Notes under the pieces: generated by a model | Database searches by the model: none | Seen by the model: the letters and a program-made list of their open reading frames with translations, nothing else | What the model was told of the DNA's origin: nothing | In this document: positions 8,672-17,058 of the stretch, piece after piece | Layout: every line of letters begins with the position of its first letter | Numbering within the stretch: position 1 is the first letter of the stretch | Position numbers and translations under genes: made by a program | From: Mesorhizobium loti CJ3sym | Lineage (GTDB): Bacteria; Pseudomonadota; Alphaproteobacteria; Rhizobiales; Rhizobiaceae | NCBI RefSeq assembly: GCF_000472785.1 | Contig: NZ_AXAL01000003.1 | Location: 248,001 to 312,000 of the forward strand | Reading direction: 5' to 3' | DNA length: 64,000 nucleotides

Positions 8672-9595
8672 CTATGCCTGGCCGCGGGCGCGTTCGCGCA
8701 GCCGCAGCCAGTTCTTGATGAAGATGTTGGAGAGGAAATAGGTGATCGCCCACAGGATGATCATCAACGCCGCCGAACGGCCGACATTGGTCGACTGGAA
8801 GAAGTTGAGATAGGCTTCGACCTGGAAGACGGTGAGCGTATCGCCCGGCCCGCCTTGGGTCATGGCGTAGATGATGTCGAACTGCTGGATGGAATCGAGC
8901 AGGCGAAACAAAGTCGCCGTCAGTATGTAAGGCGTCAGCATCGGCAGCGTGATGCGGAAGAAGACAAAGCTCCGCGGCACGCCATCGAGGGCGGCTGCCT
9001 CAAAAGGCTGCGTCGGCAGGCTGCGCAGGCCGGCAAGCAGCAGGATCATGATGAAGGGCGTGTAGACCCAGATGTCGACGAGCACGACGGTAAACAGCGC
9101 CGTCGACGGCGACGAGGCCCAGCGGAAATCCTGCAGGCCGATGAGGCTGGCGAGATAGCTCAGCACACCGAAGCCGGGATTGGTCATCAGCTTCCACATC
9201 AGCGCGGCAAGTGCGGGCGCCGTCATCAGCGGCATCAACAGCATGATCGAGATGAAATTGTTCAGCGTCGACCGCTTCTGCAGCAGCAAGGCGATGGCGA
9301 GACCGAGAAGCAATTCCAGCACGACGGTGGTGCCGGCATAGAGCAGCGAGACCTTGAGCGTGTTCCAGAATTTCGGGTCGGTGAAGAAGGAGATGTAATT
9401 GTCGCCCCAGTTGAACTGTCGCGCCCAGGGCTGGCTCAGCCGGTAGCGCTGGAAGGAATAGACGACCGAGGTAAGGAACGGGATCAGAATGCCTATGCAG
9501 ACCAGCAAGGCCGGCAGGCTGAGCACATAGGGCAGCACCCGCTTGCTGATCCTGAAGCCGGATGGCTTGGGCCTTTGCGATACCACCGCAGTCAT
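8672..9595 (-). CDS. carbohydrate ABC transporter permease (MalF-like)
   Basis: The protein has 307 residues. I chose the ATG at 9595 (MTAVVSQRP) because GGAG lies about 7 bases upstream; an upstream in-frame extension to 9688 would run into the intergenic stem-loop region. It has six or more hydrophobic segments and the coupling motif EAAALDGVPRSFVFFRITLPML. It pairs with the next permease to form the polyol import channel. The gene is separated from the binding-protein gene by a 159-base spacer with a hairpin, a common arrangement for lowering membrane-subunit expression relative to the binding protein. Confidence 0.9.
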   Translation of the reverse strand: MTAVVSQRPKPSGFRISKRVLPYVLSLPALLVCIGILIPFLTSVVYSFQRYRLSQPWARQFNWGDNYISFFTDPKFWNTLKVSLLYAGTTVVLELLLGLAIALLLQKRSTLNNFISIMLLMPLMTAPALAALMWKLMTNPGFGVLSYLASLIGLQDFRWASSPSTALFTVVLVDIWVYTPFIMILLLAGLRSLPTQPFEAAALDGVPRSFVFFRITLPMLTPYILTATLFRLLDSIQQFDIIYAMTQGGPGDTLTVFQVEAYLNFFQSTNVGRSAALMIILWAITYFLSNIFIKNWLRLRERARGQA

Positions 9596-9715
9596 CGAGC
9601 TGCTCCGTTGTTGCTGTCGCTTCGCCCTGCCGGCCGCCCAAGGGAGCAAGGCGACCGGTCGGGCGAAATAGCGGCCACCTTCCGGCACCGCATCGCAAAC
9701 GTCAAAAGGTGTGAT

Positions 9716-9746
9716 GAGGGCCGGTCCGCCCAGCAGGCCGGCCCTC
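9716..9746 (-). other. intercistronic stem-loop after the binding-protein gene
   Basis: A 9-base inverted repeat (GAGGGCCGG at 9716-9724 and CCGGCCCTC at 9738-9746) surrounds a 13-base loop, just after the stop of the solute-binding-protein gene at 9755. On the minus strand it is followed only by a short TTTT, so it may act as a partial terminator or as a barrier to 3' decay that keeps binding-protein mRNA high. This is visible structure; the role is inferred from similar importer operons. Confidence 0.5.
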
Positions 9747-9754
9747 GTTGCGAC

Positions 9755-11200
9755 TTAACCGAGACCGGCTTCCTTGAGCTGGCCGTTGATGCTTTCGGCA
9801 AGCTTGTCGAGGCCCTCGTCGACCGGCACTTCCTTGGCCACCATCTTCTGCAGCGTCGCCGCCCATTCTGTGGTGAGGTCGAAGAACAGCGGCTGCGCCG
9901 TGAACTTGATCGAGGCACCGGCCGCCGAGGCGTCGAACATCTCGACATAGCCCGGATAGCTCTTGTTCAGCTTTTCGCGGAACATCTCGTCCTTCCAGAC
10001 CGACTTGCGGACCGGATCGACGAAATCCATTTTCGTGGCGCCAAACAAACCATGCTCCGGTCCCGAGGCCCATTGCAGGAAATACCAAGTCGCATCCTTG
10101 TCTTTCGAGAAGTTGGACATCGCCAGCGACCAGATCCAGATGTTGGGCGTCGAGGCCTTGGCCTCAGGGTTGGCGGTGAAGGCGGCATAGGCAAGCTTGC
10201 CGGCCATCTTGTTGTCGCCGCCATTCATGAAGTAGCCGAGGCAGTCGGCGTCGAAGATCATGGCCGAGGCGCCGGCGCCGAGATCGGTGCCGACCTGGTA
10301 CCAGGTGTAGGTCGACCAGTCCTTCGGGCCGCTCTCCTGGATCATCTGCACCCATTTGGCATGGAACGCCTTCGAGCCCGCAGTGTTCATCGCCGCCGCC
10401 AGCTTGCCATCGGCGGAAACAGTCAAGTCCTTCTCGTTGAAGTTCGAGTAGGCCGACAGGAAGCCCGGATGGATCGTCGCCCAGGAACGCGAGCCGCGAA
10501 CGCCGATGCCGTAGACGCCACCGCCAATGTCCGTCTGCAGCTTGGCAGCGGTGGCGATCATCTCGTCCATATTGCCGGGAACGCCGACGCCGGCCTTGTC
10601 GAACATACCCTTGTTGTAGGTGATGTTGTTCTGCTCGAAAGCCCACGGAATGCACCACTGCTTGGCATCTTCGGAGCCCAGCGCGCCGCCCGGCTTGCCG
10701 TTCCAGGCGCAGGACGATTTCACACCCTGCAGGATGTCGTCCCAGGCATAGTTCGGGTTGGTCTTGGCCGGATCCTTGATCCATTCGTTGAGGTCGGTGA
10801 TCCAGCCGGCGGGGCCATAGGTCCAGGTCATGTAGGCGCCGGTCATGAAGGCATCGTATTCGGGCGAGCTTGCCGAAAGCGCTGCCGTCACCTTGTCGAA
10901 ATAGACGTCTTCAGGAAACACGTCGTAGACGACTTCCATGCCAGTTAGTTTCTTGAAGTTCTCGAGGTCGGCAATCATCGCATCGGCATAGGGATGCTTG
11001 TTGAGCAGGAGCTTGATGGTCTTGCCCTTATGCGCCTGCCAGTCGAAATCCGCGGCAAGCGCGCGGGTCTGCCCCAGATTGAGCAGCGTGCCGGCGGTGC
11101 CGGCGGCAAGGCCCATCGCACCCAGGCCCTTGATCAGCCCGCGACGGTCGACTTGTCCGCGCAGGAAGGCGTTAATGAGGTCTTTCTCTTTCTCATGCAT
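9755..11200 (-). CDS. Tat-exported carbohydrate ABC transporter substrate-binding protein
   Basis: The protein has 481 residues from the ATG at 11200, which is preceded by GGAGGAG at good spacing. The N-terminus has a twin-arginine-like export signal, DRRGLIKGLGAMGLAAG, ending near ALAADF, so it is probably exported folded to the periplasm. The body is a family 1 extracellular solute-binding protein with SPEYDAFMTG and WCIPWAFEQNNITYNKGMFD. It is longer than MalE-like proteins, matching polyol and glycerol binders of two-ATPase importers. It is the first transport gene, 45 bases after the SorC-family regulator gene. Polyol is the likely ligand by context. Confidence 0.87.
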   Translation of the reverse strand: MHEKEKDLINAFLRGQVDRRGLIKGLGAMGLAAGTAGTLLNLGQTRALAADFDWQAHKGKTIKLLLNKHPYADAMIADLENFKKLTGMEVVYDVFPEDVYFDKVTAALSASSPEYDAFMTGAYMTWTYGPAGWITDLNEWIKDPAKTNPNYAWDDILQGVKSSCAWNGKPGGALGSEDAKQWCIPWAFEQNNITYNKGMFDKAGVGVPGNMDEMIATAAKLQTDIGGGVYGIGVRGSRSWATIHPGFLSAYSNFNEKDLTVSADGKLAAAMNTAGSKAFHAKWVQMIQESGPKDWSTYTWYQVGTDLGAGASAMIFDADCLGYFMNGGDNKMAGKLAYAAFTANPEAKASTPNIWIWSLAMSNFSKDKDATWYFLQWASGPEHGLFGATKMDFVDPVRKSVWKDEMFREKLNKSYPGYVEMFDASAAGASIKFTAQPLFFDLTTEWAATLQKMVAKEVPVDEGLDKLAESINGQLKEAGLG

Positions 11201-11245
11201 TTCGTCTTCTCCTCCACAGGGTAGTTTCAACTGAACTGTTGCCGG

Positions 11246-12220
11246 CTACCCGACCGGCGTCTCGTCCACGAGCGATCGCGCCGTCCGCTCATCGGTTATC
11301 AGCCCCTTGAGATAGCGCCCTTCCAGCACGGCCTTGATGGCACGAACCTTGATCTTGCCGCCGGCGACGGCGACGATCCGGCGGCTGCTGATGTCCTCGC
11401 GCGTCAGCGCCATCGCCCGGTTGGAAACGGTCGTCGCCACCGCCCTGCCGGCCTCGTCGAAGAAATGGCCAAGCAATTCGCCGACGCCGCCATTGCGGCG
11501 GATCTCCTCCATCTCGCCCTTCTCGATCATGCCGGTGGCTACCAGCGATGCCTCGCGTTCGGCTGTGCCGATACCGGCGAACAGGAGGTCGGCGGAGCGT
11601 GCGAGGTCGAAGACCTCGCGGATGCCCTTCTGCCCGAGCAGAACGGTGCGGTCCTCCGCAGTGTTGGCGAACATCGGCACCGGCATCACATAGGCTTCGG
11701 CGCCAGTGCGTTCGGCCAGGCGGTGAATGACATCATGCGGGTTGGCCGAGAATTTGCGCGTCAGGCCGCCAAGCAGCGAGACGAAGCGGATCTTGTCGGT
11801 CGAGGTGCGCGGCAGATATTCGACGCAAGCGGCCAGCGTCCGGCCATGGCCGACACCGATCAGCGCCTCTTCGCCGCGCTCGATCTCGCGTTTCAAGAAC
11901 TGCGCGCCGGCAATGCCGAGCGCCTTGAGCGGCAGATCCTCGGAATCGAAATCCGGGACCACCTCGCAATAATCGAGGCCGTAGCGGCGGGACAGTTCGT
12001 CTTCAAGCTCGACGCATTCCGAGACTTCGCCGTCGATATAAACCTTCACCAGCCCTTCCTGGTTTGCCTTGGTGATGAGGCGGTGCGCCTTGAGGCTGGT
12101 CAGTCCCAGCCGCTTGGCGACCTCAGACTGGGTCAGGCCACCGGCATAGTGAAGCCACGCGGCACGTGTCGCCATGCTGGTTTCATCGTCGCGCAGGAGG
12201 CCGTTGCCGAACCCTACCAT
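11246..12220 (-). CDS. SorC/DeoR-type sugar-binding transcriptional regulator (EryD-like)
   Basis: The protein has 324 residues from the ATG at 12220; AAAGGGTGG lies just upstream, and a GTG at 12226 is a weaker choice. An N-terminal helix-turn-helix (YAGGLTQSEVAKRLGLTSLKAHRLI, about residues 26-50, read as two overlapping helices) is followed by a large effector domain with FVSLLGGLTRK and DLLFAGIGTAE, the SorC-family phosphosugar-binding pattern. It heads the operon and probably controls it and itself. EryD of Brucella is of the same family and similar length (about 316 residues). Specific orthology is inferred. Confidence 0.85.
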   Translation of the reverse strand: MVGFGNGLLRDDETSMATRAAWLHYAGGLTQSEVAKRLGLTSLKAHRLITKANQEGLVKVYIDGEVSECVELEDELSRRYGLDYCEVVPDFDSEDLPLKALGIAGAQFLKREIERGEEALIGVGHGRTLAACVEYLPRTSTDKIRFVSLLGGLTRKFSANPHDVIHRLAERTGAEAYVMPVPMFANTAEDRTVLLGQKGIREVFDLARSADLLFAGIGTAEREASLVATGMIEKGEMEEIRRNGGVGELLGHFFDEAGRAVATTVSNRAMALTREDISSRRIVAVAGGKIKVRAIKAVLEGRYLKGLITDERTARSLVDETPVG

Positions 12221-12267
12221 TTCCACCCTTTGATATTTTTATCAGTTGCTGCAAAATTTTTCACAAG

Positions 12268-12285
12268 GCTTGATCAGAGTCAAGC
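12268..12285. promoter_or_regulatory. inverted repeat upstream of the polyol operon, possible SorC operator
   Basis: GCTTGA-N6-TCAAGC is a perfect 6+6 inverted repeat about 48 bases upstream of the regulator start codon, in the only sizable spacer before the operon. An AT-rich stretch (12232-12262) lies between it and the gene and could hold the promoter. Operator function is inferred from position and symmetry only. Confidence 0.4.
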
Positions 12286-12465
12286 GACCGTTTCGCGCAA
12301 ATCACGACATGACGGCCGAACGGGCTTCAACCGACCGTCTGGCGACGTTCAGTGAACGGTGATGCGATGGGCTCTTCCCGCGTGCATGTCAGCATCGCCG
12401 GGTTTCAGCCTTGCTTTTGGATTACCGCTTTTTGATCACGCCAGACGCGTGAAGGTGAGCGCGCC

Positions 12466-13701
12466 TTACGCGCCGGCCTCCGGGCTGTCAGCCTCGGCGC
12501 GAACAAGCTTGATATCGGCGCCTGCCGCCCACGCACCGACATCTTCCCGTCGCAAGGCCGCCGCCATCATGTCTGGAAACAGATCCGGCGTGCAGGCGAA
12601 GACCGGGATGCCGAGTGCCGCCACCGATCCTGCCATCTTCGGGTCATAGCCCGGCCTGCCCTGATCGGTCAGCGCCAGCAGCACCACCACATTGACGCCG
12701 GAGCGGACGAGTGCCGCCAGCCGCCGCAGCAATTCCTGGCCGTTGCCGCCTTCATAGAGATCGGTGATCAGCACCATATGCGACTTGGTCGGCCGTTCGA
12801 TGCGGTCGGCGCAGTAGGCGACGGCCTGGTTGATGTCGGTGCCGCCACCGAGCTGCACACCGAACAGGACCTCGACCGGATCACTCAGCTCCTCGGTCAG
12901 GTCGACGACGGCTGTATCGAAGCAGACGAGCTTGGTGCGCACCACCGGCAAGGAGGCCATCACGGCAGCGAAGATCGAAGAGTAGATCACCGAGCTTGCC
13001 ATCGAGCCCGACTGGTCGACGCACAGCACGACTTCGTCCAGATCGACCAGCCTGCGCTGCTTGCGCATGAAGCCGACCAGTTTTTCCGGGACGATGGTTT
13101 TGTGCTCGGGCTGGTAATGGCGAAGATTGGCCGAAATGGTCCGCGGCCAGTCAATGTCACGCTGCCGGGGACGGTTGGTGCGCTGCGACCGGTCGAGTGC
13201 ACCGCGGATCGCCTCGGCGGTCTTCTGCTCCAGCCGCTGCATCAGCTTGGCAACGATGTCGGCGATGATCGTACGAGCGATATCCTTGGTCTTGGCCGGC
13301 ATGACCGAGCGCAGCGAGATCAGGTCGGCGACGAGATTGACGTCGGCCTCGATTGCCTTGAGGAATTCCGGCTCCATCAGCATCTGCTTCAAATTGAGCC
13401 GTTCGAAGGCATCCTTCTGGACGATCTGCACGATCTGCGAGGGAAAGAACGATCTGATATCGCCCATCCACTGCGCCACCTTCGGCGCCGAGCGACCAAG
13501 CCCGCCGCGCCGCTTGCGCGGATCGGCGGCGGCATCGCCGGTTCCGTCGCCGTAAAGTGCATCAAGTGCCGCCGACAGCCGCTTGTCGGTATCGGACAGC
13601 GCTGACGAGGTGTCGTCATCGGCGCCGATCGCCAGGCGCCAGCGGCGCTCGCGCCCATCGCCAGCCGGCTCGGTCTCGTTGATGGCGGCCTCGTCATCCA
13701 T
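12466..13701 (-). CDS. VWA domain protein (CoxE-like) of a MoxR-VWA system
   Basis: The protein has 411 residues. The C-terminal half is a von Willebrand factor A domain with an intact metal-binding MIDAS: DQSGSM at residues 229-234, a later GGGTD and a downstream VLITDLYEGG. The N-terminal half is helical and charged. VWA proteins of this sort act with MoxR AAA+ ATPases as chaperone or remodelling pairs. The gene is last in the five-gene cluster and overlaps the DUF5682-type gene by 8 bases. The domain is certain; the biological target is unknown. Confidence 0.85.
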   Translation of the reverse strand: MDDEAAINETEPAGDGRERRWRLAIGADDDTSSALSDTDKRLSAALDALYGDGTGDAAADPRKRRGGLGRSAPKVAQWMGDIRSFFPSQIVQIVQKDAFERLNLKQMLMEPEFLKAIEADVNLVADLISLRSVMPAKTKDIARTIIADIVAKLMQRLEQKTAEAIRGALDRSQRTNRPRQRDIDWPRTISANLRHYQPEHKTIVPEKLVGFMRKQRRLVDLDEVVLCVDQSGSMASSVIYSSIFAAVMASLPVVRTKLVCFDTAVVDLTEELSDPVEVLFGVQLGGGTDINQAVAYCADRIERPTKSHMVLITDLYEGGNGQELLRRLAALVRSGVNVVVLLALTDQGRPGYDPKMAGSVAALGIPVFACTPDLFPDMMAAALRREDVGAWAAGADIKLVRAEADSPEAGA

Positions 13702-15943
13702 TGCCGTTCTCGCTCATCAGCAAAGGCCGAAGCCGTTCCAGGTGCCGGCGCCAGGCCTCGTCGCCGTTGGGCGTCGGCGTCAACCCGGCCGGCAGGCGCC
13801 TGGCGCGGCCAAGGACCGCTTCGATCAGCCGCCGCCGCTCCATCGAATCCAGATGCGAAAACACTCGGCGCAGCAGCGGCAAATGCGCGATGAAAGCGTC
13901 TTCGTCGAGCGATTTGAGCCAGGCATCGACCGCGCCGCGCAGACCCTCGTCATAGATCAGCCTTTGGCCGGCGGTGCTGAAGAAACCTTCGAAGAACCCT
14001 GCGGCTTCCGTCACCGGCGTGCCCGGCGACAGCCGCCGTTCGATCAGGCCCGCTGCCGCTTCGGCGGACAGATGGCCGGCTTCGTAGAGTAGATGCGCGG
14101 CACAGCCGGCCACCAGTGGGGTCGATCGCGATCCGTCCAGCACGGCCGCCAGTCCATTGCGCCAGGCATCCAGAACGTCCTGTTCAGGCTCGACCAGCTT
14201 GATCGCCTCATCGGCCTTGCGCATGGCCCCGACCAGCGCCGTCGAAGCCTGGGCGTCGAGATCGCGTGCCGCGTAAGGGAGCGCGATGCCGCCTTCGACG
14301 ATCAGCCGCTCCAGCAAGCCGGAAAGACGCGCCGTTTCGGTCTTGCGGGCTTCGCCATAGCGGATGATTTCGGCGAGTGGCGGCACCGATGCCAGGATTT
14401 CCAGGCATTCGCTGCTGCGCGCCGCGCGTTCCTCCAGCATCGCCAGCCCGGCGGTCGAGGCCTCGGACAGGTTGGCCGTGATGGCGCCCTGGACCAGCGC
14501 CGCCAGCGCATCGAGAGAGGTCGCGATGCCGATCATCTGGATCAGCCGGCCATTGGCCGCCTTGTCGATGGTTGGTCCATGGACCAGGTTCTCGACCAGG
14601 CGAACGGCATATTCCGGCTCCCACGCCAGCGTCCAGCGCTCTCGAAACGTGCCGCGGCTGCGCCCGCTGTCGGTCAGCCTGCCCCAATGCACGCCAAGCA
14701 CATTCAGCCGGTGCAGCAAGGTCGAGCGGAACAGTCCGCTTTCGCTGCGCAGATCGACCGACAATTCGCGCTCCAGCGCCTCCGGCTTCAACCGCGCCGC
14801 CTTCTGGTTGCGCTGCAGATCCTCGATCAGCGGCGCCAGCGGGGTATCGGGTGGAATTTCACCGACATCGGCGCCCAGAAGCAGTTCGGCTTCTACCAAC
14901 GCCCACAGCACCGCTTCGCCGTTGAACAGAGCGGCGATCGCGGCATCGCGCAATTCCTCGAAACCGGGCTTTGGCCGCTCGCGGATCACGGCCAGCGTGC
15001 GGGCCAGCCGTTCGGCTTCGATCAGCGAGGCGGTCGACACCATGTGCCCCTTCGCCCGCAGCACTGTGGCGATGCGCGCGAGCCACAGGACCGAGGCGTC
15101 GCCTAGCCCACGCGTCCGCCACAGATGCTTGCACCAGCCAGGCGCGACGACGCCGGCCCCATAGCCGAGGCCGAGCGCCAGGCGCGGGCCGGTCCACGGC
15201 GCCCAGGTCATCGTGCTCTTGCGCCGGGCAGGCCCCTTGAGCAGCGCCTGGTCCTCCTTGAGCGGACGCGTTACCTGCAGCGCCGGCACATGGAAGGCGC
15301 CGCAGACGACAGCGATCGGCCCGTCGACTTCCTTGCGCGCGGCGGCGATTTCAAGCCGCATATGGGCTTCGCGCTTAGCCTCGAATTCGGCAAGCAGGCC
15401 TTCACCTTCGCGCAGCGTCGTCATTGCATCGGCTATAGCGGCGAAGATCGGGCCGGGCTTAGGGTTCTGCTCAACGACATCGGCCCACCAGCTCTCGCCG
15501 TCCTCATAGCCGGCGGCCTGTGCCAGCGTTCCGATCGGATCACGCAGGTGCGGTGCCGTCTCAGCCTCGACGGTGACTTCCGTTCCATCGGCATCGGCTT
15601 TTTCCGTGGCCTCAGCCGGTGCGACCCGGGCCGAAGACGGCAGGTCGATGAAGCGCAATGTCGCGCTGTTGGCGACAGCCCACAGCGTCGCCTGATACTC
15701 CGGCGAGAATTCGGCGAAGGGCCAGAAGCTCGTCGAGGCCGGATCGTCCTCCGGATAGCACAGCAGCGCCACCGGCGGCTGCATTTCGGGGCGGGCGAGC
15801 AATGGCAGCAGCGCCGATGCATCGGCCGGGCCTTCGATCAGCACGGCGACCGGTTTCAACTCCTGCAACGCCTGCACCAGGCTGGCGGCGGAGCCGGGCC
15901 CGTGATGGCGTATGCCGAAATAGGAAACGTCGCCAAGTGCCAT
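13694..15943 (-). CDS. DUF5682-type protein with EreA/ChaN-like histidine motifs
   Basis: The protein has 749 residues. The N-terminus reads YFGIRHHGPGS (about residues 8-18), then VLIEGPADA. A second motif, VCGAFHVPAL, falls near residue 210. Paired His/Glu motifs of this kind are typical of the erythromycin-esterase/ChaN/TraB-like superfamily and suggest a metal-dependent hydrolase. The rest is a long, mostly helical region without a recognised domain. The family always seems to travel with MoxR and VWA partners. It starts 4 bases after the MoxR gene stop. Function unknown; I recognise the family from its N-terminal motif and its neighbours. Confidence 0.78.
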   Translation of the reverse strand: MALGDVSYFGIRHHGPGSAASLVQALQELKPVAVLIEGPADASALLPLLARPEMQPPVALLCYPEDDPASTSFWPFAEFSPEYQATLWAVANSATLRFIDLPSSARVAPAEATEKADADGTEVTVEAETAPHLRDPIGTLAQAAGYEDGESWWADVVEQNPKPGPIFAAIADAMTTLREGEGLLAEFEAKREAHMRLEIAAARKEVDGPIAVVCGAFHVPALQVTRPLKEDQALLKGPARRKSTMTWAPWTGPRLALGLGYGAGVVAPGWCKHLWRTRGLGDASVLWLARIATVLRAKGHMVSTASLIEAERLARTLAVIRERPKPGFEELRDAAIAALFNGEAVLWALVEAELLLGADVGEIPPDTPLAPLIEDLQRNQKAARLKPEALERELSVDLRSESGLFRSTLLHRLNVLGVHWGRLTDSGRSRGTFRERWTLAWEPEYAVRLVENLVHGPTIDKAANGRLIQMIGIATSLDALAALVQGAITANLSEASTAGLAMLEERAARSSECLEILASVPPLAEIIRYGEARKTETARLSGLLERLIVEGGIALPYAARDLDAQASTALVGAMRKADEAIKLVEPEQDVLDAWRNGLAAVLDGSRSTPLVAGCAAHLLYEAGHLSAEAAAGLIERRLSPGTPVTEAAGFFEGFFSTAGQRLIYDEGLRGAVDAWLKSLDEDAFIAHLPLLRRVFSHLDSMERRRLIEAVLGRARRLPAGLTPTPNGDEAWRRHLERLRPLLMSENGNG

Positions 15944-15947
15944 GGCG

Positions 15948-17027
15948 TCAGATCGCTGCGTTCAAGGCCGCGTAGTAGCCGGCATAATCGGGCCGCTTCT
16001 TGAGCACGGTTTCCAGATATTCCTCCAGCACCAGCTTGTCCTGCACCGGATCTTTCACGATCGCGCCGACAAGGCTGGCAGCCAGACCTTCAGCGCCGAG
16101 CTTGCCGCTGTCGAACCAGGCCGCCTGGCTGAGGCCACCGACCATGGTGGCGATGGCTTCAGCCGTGGACAGCGAACCGGACGGCGTCTTCAACGTCACC
16201 TTGCCATCTGATGTCGCGCCGGAGCGCAACTCGCGAAAGATAGTCAGAACGCGGGCGATCTCCTCGCCGACATTCTTCGGCACCGGCAGGTCGAGACCGC
16301 CGGCCATCTCGCCGACGCGCTTGGAGACGATCGCCACTTCCTCCGCCATGTCTTCAGGCAAGGGCAGCACGACGACATTGAAGCGGCGCTTCAGGGCCGA
16401 GGACAGTTCGTTGACGCCCTTGTCACGGTTGTTGGCGGTGGCGATGATATTGAAGCCACGCTGCGCGTAGATCGAGGTGTTGAGTTCAGGGATAGGCATC
16501 ATCTTTTCGGACAGCACGGTGATCAGCGTGTCCTGCACGTCCGAGCCCATGCGCGTCAGTTCCTCGAGGCGGCAGAGCTTGCCATCCTGCATGGCGCGGA
16601 AAAGTGGCGTCGGCATCAGCGCGTCATGGCTGGGGCCTTTGGCCAGAAGCTGCGCGTAGTTCCAGCCATAGCGGATCTGGTTCTCGTCGGTGCCGGCCGT
16701 GCACTGCACGATCAGCGTCGAGTCGCCCATGATGGCGGCGGCGAGATGTTCCGACACCCAGGATTTGGCGGTGCCGGGGACACCGAGCAGCAACAGTGCG
16801 CGGTCGGTGGCGAGCGTCGCCACGGCGGTCTCCATCAGTCGGCGGCGTCCGACATATTTGGGCGTTATCAGCGTGCCGTCGTCAGCCTTTCCGCCGAGCA
16901 GATAGGTCAGCACCGCCTTGGGCGACAGGCTCCAGCCGGCGGGCCTTTGCCGGTCGTCATTGCGCGCGAGCGCCTGCAACTCGGCGGCGTAGGCCTGCTC
17001 GACCGGAAGACGGATGGCTGCGTTCAT
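15948..17027 (-). CDS. MoxR-family AAA+ ATPase
   Basis: The protein has 359 residues from the ATG at 17027, chosen for its CCGGAG site; in-frame codons upstream reach into the preceding gene. Walker A is GVPGTAKS (residues 82-89), Walker B region LCRLEEL (151-157), and a sensor-1-like IATANNRD follows. The domain order fits MoxR ATPases, which drive conformational change in partner proteins with VWA domains. It lies 31 bases after the DUF5691-type gene. It should act in the cytoplasm with the VWA protein encoded downstream. Confidence 0.87.
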   Translation of the reverse strand: MNAAIRLPVEQAYAAELQALARNDDRQRPAGWSLSPKAVLTYLLGGKADDGTLITPKYVGRRRLMETAVATLATDRALLLLGVPGTAKSWVSEHLAAAIMGDSTLIVQCTAGTDENQIRYGWNYAQLLAKGPSHDALMPTPLFRAMQDGKLCRLEELTRMGSDVQDTLITVLSEKMMPIPELNTSIYAQRGFNIIATANNRDKGVNELSSALKRRFNVVVLPLPEDMAEEVAIVSKRVGEMAGGLDLPVPKNVGEEIARVLTIFRELRSGATSDGKVTLKTPSGSLSTAEAIATMVGGLSQAAWFDSGKLGAEGLAASLVGAIVKDPVQDKLVLEEYLETVLKKRPDYAGYYAALNAAI

Positions 17028-17058
17028 TTGCTGTTCTCCGGATTGATCATGTGTTGGT

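Noticed and set aside
8654..10948. Very long plus-strand open frame opposite the polyol transport genes (764 codons)
   Set aside because: It lies antisense to two permease genes and a binding-protein gene with clear motifs, has no recognisable domain and is rich in Arg, Gln, Asp and His, as expected for a GC-rich shadow frame.
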